DNA from: Candidatus Peregrinibacteria bacterium
GTDB taxonomy: Bacteria > Patescibacteriota > Gracilibacteria > UBA1369 > JABINC01
DNA length: 47,190 nucleotides
Assembly: GCA_030700255.1 (NCBI GenBank)
Contig: JAUYJN010000010.1
Span: 1 to 47,190 of the forward strand
Direction: 5' to 3'
Part shown: one piece after another, positions 7,930-17,200 of the stretch
How positions within the stretch are numbered: position 1 is the stretch's first letter
Layout: every line of letters starts with the position of its first letter
Notes under the pieces: model-generated
What the model was told of the DNA's origin: nothing
What the model saw: only the letters and a program-made list of their open reading frames with translations
Database searches by the model: none
Program-made: the position numbers and the translations under genes

Positions 7930-9042
7930 TTAATATCTATCAGCTTTATCGTAGGCAAGTGTAAGTATTGGGCCTTTGAATTGTGGCTCGTCCCTTCTTA
8001 GGTAGTATCTTGCGAGAAGTTGTGCCGCCATAGTTGAGTTACCGTATGCTGTATCTGGAGGTGGGTATGAATGTCGGAGCTTGGCAATGTCAGATTTTTT
8101 TGGTGCAAACAATAAAGTACTTACATGTTGTCCTAAGGCCTCTTTGATAAAAGGGAAATCGATCAACCCAGAGCCTCCAAGTCCTGGGTAATCATGTGGG
8201 GTGAAACTATCATTGGGTCGCATATCTTTCATGTCTTCAGTGTATCGTCTAGGTGGTTCGATCAAGTCGGCCGTGGAGACAAAGTTAGGATCTTGGGTTA
8301 GCCTGTATGCGGGACAGGCTTCAATGGGTTCAAATCCAACTACGCGTGTCCCTTGGTTTTCGCGTAGGTATTTTCCAACTGACAGTAGGGTTGCTCCATT
8401 GCCAATCCCTCCTACAAAAGATTCTATCTGAGCTGGGTATTCTCCCATGACTTCACGGGCTATATCTTCGAATGCATCGAGTGTTATTGGGTTCATGGAA
8501 TGATTTACTATCCATATGCCTCTGCCAACTTGTGTGTGGCGATTCCTCATGTCACGTAGGTATCCAACCATCTTTTCTGCGCATGCCGTCATGTAGCGTT
8601 CTCTATCATCTGAAAGGTGTACTTCTGCATTTCGTTCAGCTTCATGTATTCGTGGTTGCGGTACGAAGCTTGGCATGAAGACTATGGGTTTGTATCCGAG
8701 TTTTTTTGCAAGCCATGCAAATGATACACCGGCACTTCCGGAAGACGTTTCAAGTAGTGTGTCTCCAGGTTTAATTGTGCCACCTTCTTCAAGGGCACGA
8801 AGTAGTTTGATATAACATCTGTCATAATGACTCTCCGTTGGATTGTCGGTTTCGTCTTTGACGAGTAGGTCGCCAGAAAATTCTTTATCATCATGTGAAA
8901 TGATATGTAGCCGAGTCTTGCCAATGATTGCTTCGAGTCTTTCGTAAATTACGCCTCTGTCTAGCCTTTTTATATCGCTGTCAGTGACTTTTGCTTCATG
9001 TTCTTTTTCTGTAAGCCGTAATTGAAATTCTGTGCGTGCCAT
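7930..9042 (-). CDS. cysteine-synthase-fold protein lacking the PLP lysine
   Basis: 370 aa with the type II PLP-enzyme layout. A substrate/phosphate loop ETSSGSAGVSFAW lies at about 98-110, and a glycine loop GGIGNGATLLSVGKYL at 211-226 corresponds to the GGTGGT loop of O-acetylserine sulfhydrylase. The segment that normally carries the Schiff-base lysine (NPxGSxKDR) reads NPTESHYDR at 68-75, so Tyr73 sits where lysine is expected. Without that lysine, ordinary PLP catalysis is unlikely. The protein may bind a ligand, use another residue, or belong to a divergent clade. It is divergent from a TrmB-like regulator and precedes the cysteine-rich protein gene. The fold is confident; the activity is not. 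Confidence 0.75.
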   Translation of the reverse strand: MARTEFQLRLTEKEHEAKVTDSDIKRLDRGVIYERLEAIIGKTRLHIISHDDKEFSGDLLVKDETDNPTESHYDRCYIKLLRALEEGGTIKPGDTLLETSSGSAGVSFAWLAKKLGYKPIVFMPSFVPQPRIHEAERNAEVHLSDDRERYMTACAEKMVGYLRDMRNRHTQVGRGIWIVNHSMNPITLDAFEDIAREVMGEYPAQIESFVGGIGNGATLLSVGKYLRENQGTRVVGFEPIEACPAYRLTQDPNFVSTADLIEPPRRYTEDMKDMRPNDSFTPHDYPGLGGSGLIDFPFIKEALGQHVSTLLFAPKKSDIAKLRHSYPPPDTAYGNSTMAAQLLARYYLRRDEPQFKGPILTLAYDKADRY

Positions 9043-9072
9043 ATTTCATAATAAATGATAGCTGACGATTTG

Positions 9073-9100
9073 ATTATAAAATATTCTTAGAGTAAGGCAA
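9073..9100 (-). promoter_or_regulatory. promoter of the cysteine-synthase-like operon
   Basis: Minus strand: TTGCCT (9100-9095), 16-base spacer, TATAAT (9078-9073), about 30 bases before the ATG at 9042. Confidence 0.5.
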
Positions 9101-9132
9101 GTCGCATTGGCTTTGGTCGCAATCATCCAATT
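9101..9132. promoter_or_regulatory. possible operator between divergent genes
   Basis: GTCGCATT recurs as GTCGCAAT 15 bases later, and ATTGG is mirrored by CCAAT about 20 bases on. The site lies between the two divergent promoters, where the adjacent TrmB-like regulator could bind. This is inference from position and repeat only. Confidence 0.25.
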
Positions 9133-9149
9133 CATTTGAGTTTAAATAT

Positions 9150-9179
9150 TTGCTTATATAAGCCATGTTTGATATAATA
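9150..9179 (+). promoter_or_regulatory. promoter of the TrmB-like regulator
   Basis: TTGCTT (9150-9155), 18-base spacer, perfect TATAAT (9174-9179), 28 bases before the ATG at 9208. Confidence 0.55.
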
Positions 9180-9207
9180 AAAAGTGTCGATTATTTAAGT
9201 CAACGGT

Positions 9208-9975
9208 ATGCAAAATTTCCCTCAATTAGAGAGAATTGGAATGACAAATAAGGAGATAAAACTATATCTCAAGTTGCTTGAATTCGGTGACGCAGGGGCA
9301 AATACACTTGCGAGAAGTACAAATGAAAATAGAACTACTACTTATAGTTTGCTCAATTCAATGATTGATAAGGGGTTCGTAAGTTACTATAAAAAGGGCT
9401 CTTTGAAACATTTCGCACCTGTTAACCCAAGCATGCTTGTAGCGAAATTTTTAGACGATGCAAATCAGCTTAAACGTATTTTACCTGAACTTCTAGCTGT
9501 GACGAACTCACTTGCACACAAACCAAAAATTACTTTTCACGAAGGCTTGGATGGAATCAAACATATATGCGGATTGATCCTTTCAAAACCTGGATCGGTG
9601 CGTTATAGCTTTATGGGAATTGATAAAGACAAGATGGATCCGGACGTATTTGAGTATTATGAAAATGATTATATAAACAAAAGAATTGAAAAAGGTATTA
9701 AATATATAGGTATAGTTGCAGGGGAAATACCTATGGGGACAGAGTATGAGAAAACGCAGGAAGGTCAGCTTCGTGAACTGAAATATATAGATAAAAATTT
9801 ATTCCCACTTGATATACATATAGATATTTTCCCAGATAATAGAGTGGCACTTTTTTCACAGAATAAAGGAGAGATAATGGGGGTCGTGATTGAACATGAA
9901 TCTTTTTATAACACAATGAAAACAGTCTTTAAGTTGGCATGGGCTGGTGTAGATGCGCTTGAAAAGAAAAGCTAA
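9208..9975 (+). CDS. TrmB-like transcriptional regulator
   Basis: 255 aa. Residues about 1-75 form a winged helix-turn-helix of the TrmB class: ERIGMTNKEIKLYLKLLEFG, then NTLARSTNENRTTTYSLLNSMIDKGFV with the Arg-Thr-Thr-Thr-Tyr recognition helix, and a wing ending FAPVNP. The remainder (about 100-250) is the sensor or dimerisation part seen in short CPR TrmB-like proteins, starting ITFHEGLDGIKHI. It is transcribed away from the cysteine-synthase-like operon and is a candidate to control it. It has its own TATAAT promoter. It converges with the giant-protein operon with a 1-base gap. Confidence 0.85.
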   Translation: MQNFPQLERIGMTNKEIKLYLKLLEFGDAGANTLARSTNENRTTTYSLLNSMIDKGFVSYYKKGSLKHFAPVNPSMLVAKFLDDANQLKRILPELLAVTNSLAHKPKITFHEGLDGIKHICGLILSKPGSVRYSFMGIDKDKMDPDVFEYYENDYINKRIEKGIKYIGIVAGEIPMGTEYEKTQEGQLRELKYIDKNLFPLDIHIDIFPDNRVALFSQNKGEIMGVVIEHESFYNTMKTVFKLAWAGVDALEKKS

Positions 9976-9976
9976 G

Positions 9977-11086
9977 TTACTCGCTACACTGAGTTTCGTT
10001 TACGAAGTCGAGGCAGTCTTTGGTTGTGTCGAGATTGATCGTTGCAGAGTCTATGGTGCTTATGAGGGTTTGGATGCGCTCTTCATAGTCAGATGAAATT
10101 GCATCTGTTGTATGTTGATACTTTGCGCGGTAGCGGGCCAGCTTGGTGGCCCGCGCTAAGTCCATTTCGTATCTGCGCTGGTCTTCTGCGATGTGAGCTG
10201 CAAGCTCTGCTTGTGATATAGAATTACTTTGGAATTCTCGAATTATCTCATCTGCAAATTTTTGTGGTGATACTTGATTTATTGAGCGAGCGAATATGCT
10301 CATGGCATTTAGTTTTAGTTCTGCCTCTGATGCGTTTTTGTTTCCGCCGTTGTCATTTAGTTTTTCTACTTCAGCATCGAGTTCTTCTTTGTCTTTTTTA
10401 AATTCTGCAACTATGCCATCTATAGTGTCGCGAAGTCCTTCGATTTTATCTCTCATCAATTCGAAATCACCCTTACATTCAAGGTATGTTTTTGCATCAT
10501 ATTTTTTGCTTATATCTCTCCATACCTCTTCAAATGTTTCAACTGTTTGGGTATCACTCGCCTCTTCCGTACTTTCATTTGCTGGAGCAATTTCAACAAA
10601 ATATTTTTTCTGTTTTACATATTTATTGAACATTTTTGTTTTGAGGCTAGAAAGGTCCGTCGCAACTCGCTCGTTTTTCTTTGTGCTGATTAAATTTCTT
10701 AAGAAAAATAATTCAGCCTCTTTGTGATTGTATTCGAGCCTTAGATTATTTGCTGATTTGTTGTCACACATATAGTAAGAATCACGAATTTTTTCACGAA
10801 GATTTTCGAGATCATCTTTGAGTTGTCTGACAGCTGTGTACTGACATGCATTCATTTGAATGTCTTTGAAGAATGCATCAAATTCGCCGAATGAAATAAG
10901 TGAACGAAGAAACGATGCGAAATTTTCTTTACCGTTAAAACAATCAACTTGCGCAACCGGCTCATCGACAACGTCATCTGTCATCGTCTCCGAAACTTCC
11001 GCTGCATAGATCGTCCCAATACCGAGTGTCAGTACTAGCATGGTGCTGATCAGGAGGAGTCGAATTGTTGTTGTAATGTTTTTCAT
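9977..11086 (-). CDS. secreted coiled-coil protein, fifth gene of giant-protein operon
   Basis: 369 aa. An N-terminal signal peptide (MKNITTTIRLLLISTMLVLTLGIGTIYAAEV, cleavage after YAA likely) is followed by long charged helices (about 90-150, 195-260 and 275-350) with coiled-coil character. Cysteines are few; the last two form a CX8C pair, C358 and C367, the latter three residues from the end. No family is recognised. It is the last gene of the operon headed by the 5459-residue surface protein and lies 40 bases after the 599-aa gene. A role as an extracytoplasmic partner of the giant protein is inferred from this linkage. It contains a strong GC-rich hairpin at 10131-10158. Confidence 0.7.
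   Translation of the reverse strand: MKNITTTIRLLLISTMLVLTLGIGTIYAAEVSETMTDDVVDEPVAQVDCFNGKENFASFLRSLISFGEFDAFFKDIQMNACQYTAVRQLKDDLENLREKIRDSYYMCDNKSANNLRLEYNHKEAELFFLRNLISTKKNERVATDLSSLKTKMFNKYVKQKKYFVEIAPANESTEEASDTQTVETFEEVWRDISKKYDAKTYLECKGDFELMRDKIEGLRDTIDGIVAEFKKDKEELDAEVEKLNDNGGNKNASEAELKLNAMSIFARSINQVSPQKFADEIIREFQSNSISQAELAAHIAEDQRRYEMDLARATKLARYRAKYQHTTDAISSDYEERIQTLISTIDSATINLDTTKDCLDFVNETQCSE
10131..10158. repeat. GC-rich hairpin inside a coding sequence
   Basis: GCGGGCCA and TGGCCCGC are perfect complements around a 6-base loop. Outer TAGC/GCTA extends the stem with a small bulge. It encodes LARATKLARYR in the 369-aa secreted protein. Its GC content contrasts with the surrounding AT-rich gene. 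Confidence 0.6.
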
Positions 11087-11126
11087 TTATTTGTTTTATA
11101 CTTTTCGCTGGCGCATACTTCGCCAA

Positions 11127-12926
11127 CTAATCACAAGTTTTTTTGCTGCGGAGAGCTTCACAGGAATTCGCATTAATATCATTGTTCATCTGGTCGAGTG
11201 CTGATACTAATGAGGTGGTTGTCTCTATTTGCATAGATAGATCTCCATATCCTTTTGCATATGAATCTAGGTCTTGTTGGAGTAGGGCCATTTCTTTATT
11301 GAATGCGAGTTCTTTTTCACGGGCAACATTTGCATCATCAATTTCTGCAAATATAGAGCTTGCATTACGAGTGCCGGAAAATGCAACAGTATGTCGTGTC
11401 ACAGCATCAGCCCTCTCCCCTTTCCCGAATCCAAATCCTTCAGTCATCTCTCTACGGAAATCTTCAAATGGATTATTGCTTTGAAATAAAGGGTCTGACT
11501 CTTGCGGAGCCGGGATAGGTTTTTTGATTGCATATATATTTAGGCTCGGTTTGGTTTTTAGAAATCCTTTTTTACATTTGCCGGATTCGAGTAGGTTACC
11601 CGGTGCTTTGGAAGGAGTAAGGGTTTTTGAAAGTAATAAGTCCATATTTTCGAGCATGAATTTTGCATGACAGGCGATGCAATTATCTGTTTCGGCATAA
11701 CCCGATTGAGAATTACCGCTACCCGCCAGCCCTGGGCCGATGCCGGCACAGTTGTTCGTAGAGCCTTCGCCGAATTCACATTCTTGGCCGTTATTTATAA
11801 ATCTCACCTCTATACAGAAAATCTTCGAGTCGGTGATGCAAAGCTCCTCATTGATCCAGTCATGCCCCTCCGCTGGTGCGATTTCATCAAAACCATCTTC
11901 TGCAGTAGTGTCTGAATCATCAGTGCCATCAAAAGACCCGGTATCATCAGCTGTAGGCGGTCTTCCGCCATCACTGTCGACTGGAGGCTCACTAGTGCCG
12001 TCTCCGGTGCGTGGAGGGATTAAATCACTAAATGGATTTTTTGGAGGTAAGTCACCGAAGTAGTCATCTAGAGCATCATCTATATTTGTATCTGAATCAC
12101 ATTGAAGTGGGTTGAGTCCTGTCGGATTGTATAAAATTGCTGAAGATTCACTACTAGTAGTTGGGAATTCTTTTGCATCGTCTGCAAAACTTTGATCTGC
12201 CGGCGATTTGGGTGCAGACGCGGTAGAGGCGCTACTTTCTGTTGCGGCTGCCTCAGAGGAAGTATGAGCCGTATCTCCAGATTCACTCTCTGCAAGAGTT
12301 GAAGTAGGCGGTAAATTTACCGCCGCCCTAGCATTGTCATAAGTACTCGCTTCAATTTGTCCAAATAATATTAATTCCATGAATTCGAAGTCAGGCATCA
12401 ACATATCAGTCGCTATTTCTGTGGCAGCACTGTCGGCTGTGAGTTCAGCTAAAAATCTATTATTATCCATTTCATCTTCTATATATTGTATCATTGTATT
12501 TGCATAAGTATCTTTTATGGAATTATTAACTAATGATAAATTTTCGCTGATTGAAGCGGTGGTACCTTTTAAATAAATATCTCTCCATTCGGCTTCTGTG
12601 AAGAAAACTTGTTCGCCTGTTTTTGCATTTGGCAAAGAAAATTCACGTGAAGCTGTTTTGATAGCTTCTTTGAGTGGCTTGTCGCTCATCTCATTTGTTA
12701 CGGATAAATAAAGATTCTGACCACGCTCATTGCCCTTGCTAGACTCCCAAATTGTATCTGGTTTTATGGCGCTCCTAGAAGTGCTACTTTCTGCAAGGAG
12801 TTTATCAAAAAGTATTTCATCCACACTTTGTGTAGCTTCTAGAGCATAAGCATGACTTACCTGTACAAGACTGAGTACAAGTAGACCTATGAATATTACG
12901 CTGATTTTTGATATAAGGTTTTTCAT
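11127..12926 (-). CDS. secreted protein with linker and one CXXCH motif
   Basis: 599 aa. Signal peptide at residues 1-28 (ends SHAYALE). A helical domain (about 30-200) is followed by a low-complexity Ser/Ala/Thr/Asp/Pro linker (about 205-350), then a cysteine-containing region (C363, C371, C383, C393) with CIACH at 416-420, the sequence used for covalent haem c attachment. A helical C-terminal part (about 490-590) ends in a CX8C pair, C589 and C598, two residues from the terminus. With one CXXCH and no clear cytochrome fold or axial ligand, haem binding is a possibility only. No family is recognised. It is fourth in the giant-protein operon and lies 17 bases after the 219-aa gene. Confidence 0.7.
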   Translation of the reverse strand: MKNLISKISVIFIGLLVLSLVQVSHAYALEATQSVDEILFDKLLAESSTSRSAIKPDTIWESSKGNERGQNLYLSVTNEMSDKPLKEAIKTASREFSLPNAKTGEQVFFTEAEWRDIYLKGTTASISENLSLVNNSIKDTYANTMIQYIEDEMDNNRFLAELTADSAATEIATDMLMPDFEFMELILFGQIEASTYDNARAAVNLPPTSTLAESESGDTAHTSSEAAATESSASTASAPKSPADQSFADDAKEFPTTSSESSAILYNPTGLNPLQCDSDTNIDDALDDYFGDLPPKNPFSDLIPPRTGDGTSEPPVDSDGGRPPTADDTGSFDGTDDSDTTAEDGFDEIAPAEGHDWINEELCITDSKIFCIEVRFINNGQECEFGEGSTNNCAGIGPGLAGSGNSQSGYAETDNCIACHAKFMLENMDLLLSKTLTPSKAPGNLLESGKCKKGFLKTKPSLNIYAIKKPIPAPQESDPLFQSNNPFEDFRREMTEGFGFGKGERADAVTRHTVAFSGTRNASSIFAEIDDANVAREKELAFNKEMALLQQDLDSYAKGYGDLSMQIETTTSLVSALDQMNNDINANSCEALRSKKTCD

Positions 12927-12943
12927 TTATTTTTATGGTTGCG

Positions 12944-13603
12944 TTAAGTACAGCCGCCGCCGTCCGTAGTGACATTGTGAAATTTAGGTGGCAGAGAGTA
13001 GGTTTCGGTACGTAGTCCTGCTAGTTTTTCGTTATAGGCGGCAAGTGACAGGAGGAGCTTTTCATTTTGTTTATGCATCTGCTCCGCCCCCATGAATTCT
13101 GTATAAAAATCGATAGTCATTTCTTGAGAATCACGTGAGCGAGCAATCTCACGATCTATAAAATTAGTTTTTGCACCGAGTTTGTTATATGCTTCACCGA
13201 TTTTTTCTGCCTCTATTTCATCTTTGAAAAGATTGATTTGTGGATTTGATTTTGCTCTTGTCATAGCTTCTTCATATCCCTTATGTTCATAGAGGGCACG
13301 TATTCCGAGACATATAGCAGCTATGTTTTCTCGATCGCTGCATAATTCATTTTGCTCTGCATCATCTTTACTGATTTTTACGACAACTTCACCAGTTAGA
13401 GTTTTTTTAATAGCATCATTTATCATGTCGTTTATACGTTTGTTGTATGTGACATACATTTCTTCGACTGTCTTCATAGCAAGATAGTCTTCATTGTAGT
13501 CGACCTGCTGTTCTGCTGCTGCCAAAAATGGGATAGCGATTATTCCCCCAATTATTAGTAGGGTTACGATGATTCGCCACGAATTTTTGAATTTTAACAT
13601 CAT
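12944..13603 (-). CDS. small secreted protein, giant-protein operon
   Basis: The frame opens at 13642, but the ATG at 13603 is preferred. It begins a hydrophobic signal or anchor (MMLKFKNSWRIIVTLLIIGG) and sits one base after the TAA of the preceding gene, giving 219 aa. The mature part is helical and charged, with two cysteines in NELCSDRENIAAICLG, and ends GGGCT with the last cysteine two residues from the C-terminus. No family is recognised. Tight coupling with its neighbours and the shared terminal cysteine suggest it acts with the giant protein outside the cell. Confidence 0.7.
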   Translation of the reverse strand: MMLKFKNSWRIIVTLLIIGGIIAIPFLAAAEQQVDYNEDYLAMKTVEEMYVTYNKRINDMINDAIKKTLTGEVVVKISKDDAEQNELCSDRENIAAICLGIRALYEHKGYEEAMTRAKSNPQINLFKDEIEAEKIGEAYNKLGAKTNFIDREIARSRDSQEMTIDFYTEFMGAEQMHKQNEKLLLSLAAYNEKLAGLRTETYSLPPKFHNVTTDGGGCT

Positions 13604-13604
13604 T

Positions 13605-14204
13605 TTATTTTGAACATTTGTTAGTAAAGCAAGGTAGCCCATCTGAGAAAGACTTCATTCTTCCCAGGAACTCTGCAAAAGGAAAATGGATTCTGTCTTT
13701 AAACCGATCATTGATTATTTGCATTTTTGCGGTTAGACGAAGGGATTTTCTATCCATTGCTCCCGCTTTATAATTTTGTTTAAGATTTTCTTGCCGATCC
13801 TCAATCTCATTTTTTATAAGTGTATAACATTGCTCTAATAATTCGAATTGTCCGGCAGTTAGGGCTCCACTTTTTGCATTATATTTAAAATATTCAGTTT
13901 TTAGCATATCTCTATATGCATTAAATTTGGCTACTGCCGTCTCAAGTAGATTTGAACTTGAGTCAGGATTACTAAAATGTTTAGCCATAAATTCTTCGTA
14001 CTCTGCTCCCTTTTCTGAAACGAAAAATTGAAGACCGATTTTACATTCAGTTTTTGTATAATCTATGGTGTCTCCACTACCTATGTAATGCACCGGCCCA
14101 AAGTCAGTGTCTACGGTGCGCGCGCTAGCGCGCGCCTCTTGCACATTGCCAAATACAAGCAGGATGAAGATTGAGATACTAATTGTAGATATAATTTTTT
14201 TCAT
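13605..14204 (-). CDS. small secreted protein after the giant gene
   Basis: 199 aa with a clear signal peptide (MKKIISTISISIFILLVFGN, likely cleavage near ARASA). The mature part is helical (about 60-180) with one internal cysteine pair and a C-terminal CX4C (C192, C197) ending CSK. It starts 3 bases after the stop of the 5459-codon gene, so it is translationally linked to it. The DNA encoding the signal-peptide end contains an 18-bp perfect GC palindrome (14118-14135). No family is recognised. Confidence 0.7.
   Translation of the reverse strand: MKKIISTISISIFILLVFGNVQEARASARTVDTDFGPVHYIGSGDTIDYTKTECKIGLQFFVSEKGAEYEEFMAKHFSNPDSSSNLLETAVAKFNAYRDMLKTEYFKYNAKSGALTAGQFELLEQCYTLIKNEIEDRQENLKQNYKAGAMDRKSLRLTAKMQIINDRFKDRIHFPFAEFLGRMKSFSDGLPCFTNKCSK
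14118..14135. repeat. 18-bp perfect GC palindrome in a coding sequence
   Basis: GCGCGCGCTAGCGCGCGC is self-complementary over its full length and encodes the Ala/Arg-rich end of a signal peptide (EARASAR). The surrounding gene is AT-rich, so the element stands out in composition. Confidence 0.8.
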
Positions 14205-14207
14205 ATT

Positions 14208-17200
14208 TTATTTATTTTGAGGAATTACTCCTTGAAATTCAACAGGATCACTTGCCGTAAATACTTTGGAATTATCAACACTTGTAATTGCAGTGAAGAT
14301 TATATCACCTTCTTTGAGATCAGCACTATTTTGTATTGTTGCAGGGCATGGACAAACAGTACATGCGGGTACTACTATATGAGGCCCAGGTTCTTCTGAG
14401 TTCGCAGTTTCGTCTGCATCTGTAAATCCGTCTTCGAGTGAGCCTGTTAAATCAGGTAGGTCATCAGCGCTCGCAGGGAAGTCATCTCTTGGGTTGAGTG
14501 GGTCGCTGCCACGATTTATTTCATCTCCGTCATACACTCCTCCGAAGTCAGTATCCGGATTAAATGGATCTGTACCATATTTATCTTCATCCTCATTTGA
14601 TAATCCGTCTTTGTCGATATCATCATCAGGAGTGAGGGGATCCATTCCATTTAGTACTTCATCTAAATCATTGATGCCATCATTGTCAGAGTCCGCATTG
14701 TTTGCATCTGTACCAAATTTAACTTCGAGATAGTTGTAAAGACCATCTCCGTCCGTATCGATTTCGTAACAACTGTAAATATTTAAAACTCGCTCTGAAA
14801 TTTCGACAAATTTTTCACGTGTAAGATCTTGTCCTGGATTTAGAGCCTCAAGATCGTTAAGTATAAACGCACTATTAACTTTTTCTTTCAAATTTATATA
14901 AGGAACTATGTCTTTTGCGATTTCAAGATATGGTGTGTACCAAGGCGTACCAGGAGTTACGTCATCAAGGCTTTTTAGAACAGTAGATCCTTCTTCGGTT
15001 ATAAATCTTGAAAGTACTTCTTCTATAATTTTTGCAGTTTCTGCAAAATTAATTGTTTGATTAGGTTTGAAGGGAGCTTTGCTATGCTCATCGGTTTCAG
15101 CTAGATATCCGGTAATAAAGTTTCGAATAAATGACTCTTTTGTAATAGGGTAGTACCAAGGTATTTCTTCTGTGAATGCTATATCACTGAAGACTGATGG
15201 GGATTCGTATGCTTCCGGACGTGGCACTATACATAATATCTCAAGCATAATTTTTGTAAATTCTGCACGTGTGATTTTTGCATCAGGTCGGAATAATTGT
15301 CTGTCATTCACGGTATAACCTTGAATGATTCCCTTTGAATAGAAATCATAAATACTATCATAAAGTGGATGATCGGTTGCAATATCTGTAAATGGAGAAT
15401 TAGTCATCCTCACCGGGCTCGTCCCTTGTAATACTTCTTGCATATCAGGGAGCCCGTCATTGTCCGTGTCTGCATTGTTTGGATTTGTACCTAAATTTAC
15501 TTCCTGCGAATTTGTAAGACCATCATTATCAAGGTCAGAATCTCTGTCGGGAGTTAGCGGATCCATCTTATGTTGAAGTTCAAATTCATCGGTGTATCCG
15601 TCGTTATCATGGTCATTGCTAACTACTGGGCTAGCCCCTGTCTCGATGCTACGAGCGAGAGTAGGGTCCCCAATCCTATAATCCAGAGCCAGTCCATTGC
15701 CATCAAATATTGAAATATAAATATCAGCTAAAACCTCAGTTCCTCTATGCAGTTCGAGTACATAAGGGTCCGTACTTTCCACGGTTTCTTTTACCCGAAG
15801 GTCAAGACCTGAATCAAATAAATATATGTTACCATTTGTAGCGACGAGCCCGAGTCGATTATCATTTGATAAAATATCAACCCCTCCGGGATATAGCACG
15901 TCAGATGAAGATATACGTTTGAATTCTATATCGTTCGCAGCTTCTTTTGGTTGTATGTGAACTCCGACGAGTTGTTTTAAGGTTTCATAGTTGTAGTGAA
16001 CTGAACCACTATCTATAACAACATCTGTGTTTACTTCAGGAATCAAGAATGTAGTGAGAATCACTTCACCATCTAGAGTTTCCAAATTGATGCGTGTAGG
16101 TAAAACTTCGCTCGCGCTGAGAGCTCTCAGTCTGTAGTTCTCATCTGTTACGAGCATTCGGCCGGAATCTTCGTCAACTGTGGCGATAGTCATTTTTAAA
16201 GCATTTATAACTTCAATCTCTTCATTGAGTTTGAAATCATCTATATAATATTCTCCATTTTCATCAGTGTAGAAAATATCTGTGCCGTCTGCAGTTTTAA
16301 GAGTATCAAATAGGCCATCACGCTCTCTAACTATACGAAGTGGCATAAATGATTCGCGAGGCTCCGTATATCCTTGTACGACTCCTTGCTTTGCCGAAAC
16401 GGGGCTCAGTATTATGTCCGGAACGTAAACTTCCACTTCAACTTGTTGTGAAGCCAGGTTGCCACCGGTATCTTTTACCCATAGTTTGAGATATCGAGTT
16501 TCCAAATCTTGGAAAGGTCCAATTTGTATTACAGGGCTTGTTTTGTCATTTGCCGTGTTTCCATCAAGATTAGAATCAACAGTTTTATCGAGATCATTGT
16601 ATCTATCAATATCATTGGTAGGGTCTCCATCACGATCATTATCTCTTTCCAGATCCAGGTCATAATAATATTCAGATATTCCGCCGCCTACGTCTCTTGA
16701 CTGGCTACCATCTATATCTATAGTTTTGAATATTGCGACTCGTTTTTTTGCAGGGCCCACTGAGGCGGCGGGAGCAGCGCTATCGCCACATTCCTGAGGG
16801 GCAAGCAATACACCATTTGAAGCTGTACCTTTCTTTCCTTCTGCATTTATCGCACGGATCTTTGTATAGTAATTTCCATTCGGAAGGCTTATTTCAAGTC
16901 TTGGTTTATTTGGATTATCGAGCTTTTTAATTCGAAGTGATTCATTTTCATCAAGTGCAATCTTGAGATTATCTTTGTATCCAATTTCCGCACTGCCACC
17001 TTTTTTCGTGTAAACTATTGATTCCTCAGTTAGAAGCATATTTGACCTGGGCTCTTGTATAACAAGCTCAGAATCAAAATCTATCATCTCTATTCCTCCG
17101 CTGAGCAATTCTATAAAAGTATCATCACCCAGTGAGTCATCAAGTTCAAACTTAGTATTTTTGTCGAGAGTAAGTACGACCGTACCTTTGAGTTCGCTAT

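Noticed and set aside
10296-10727. 143-codon plus-strand frame
   Set aside because: It is the Ser/Phe-rich shadow of the 369-aa secreted protein on the other strand.
12152-12163. ACTACTAGTAGT palindrome resembling the CTAGTA core of the 26-bp repeat
   Set aside because: The flanks do not match the repeat and the site lies in a Ser/Thr low-complexity segment, so chance is sufficient.
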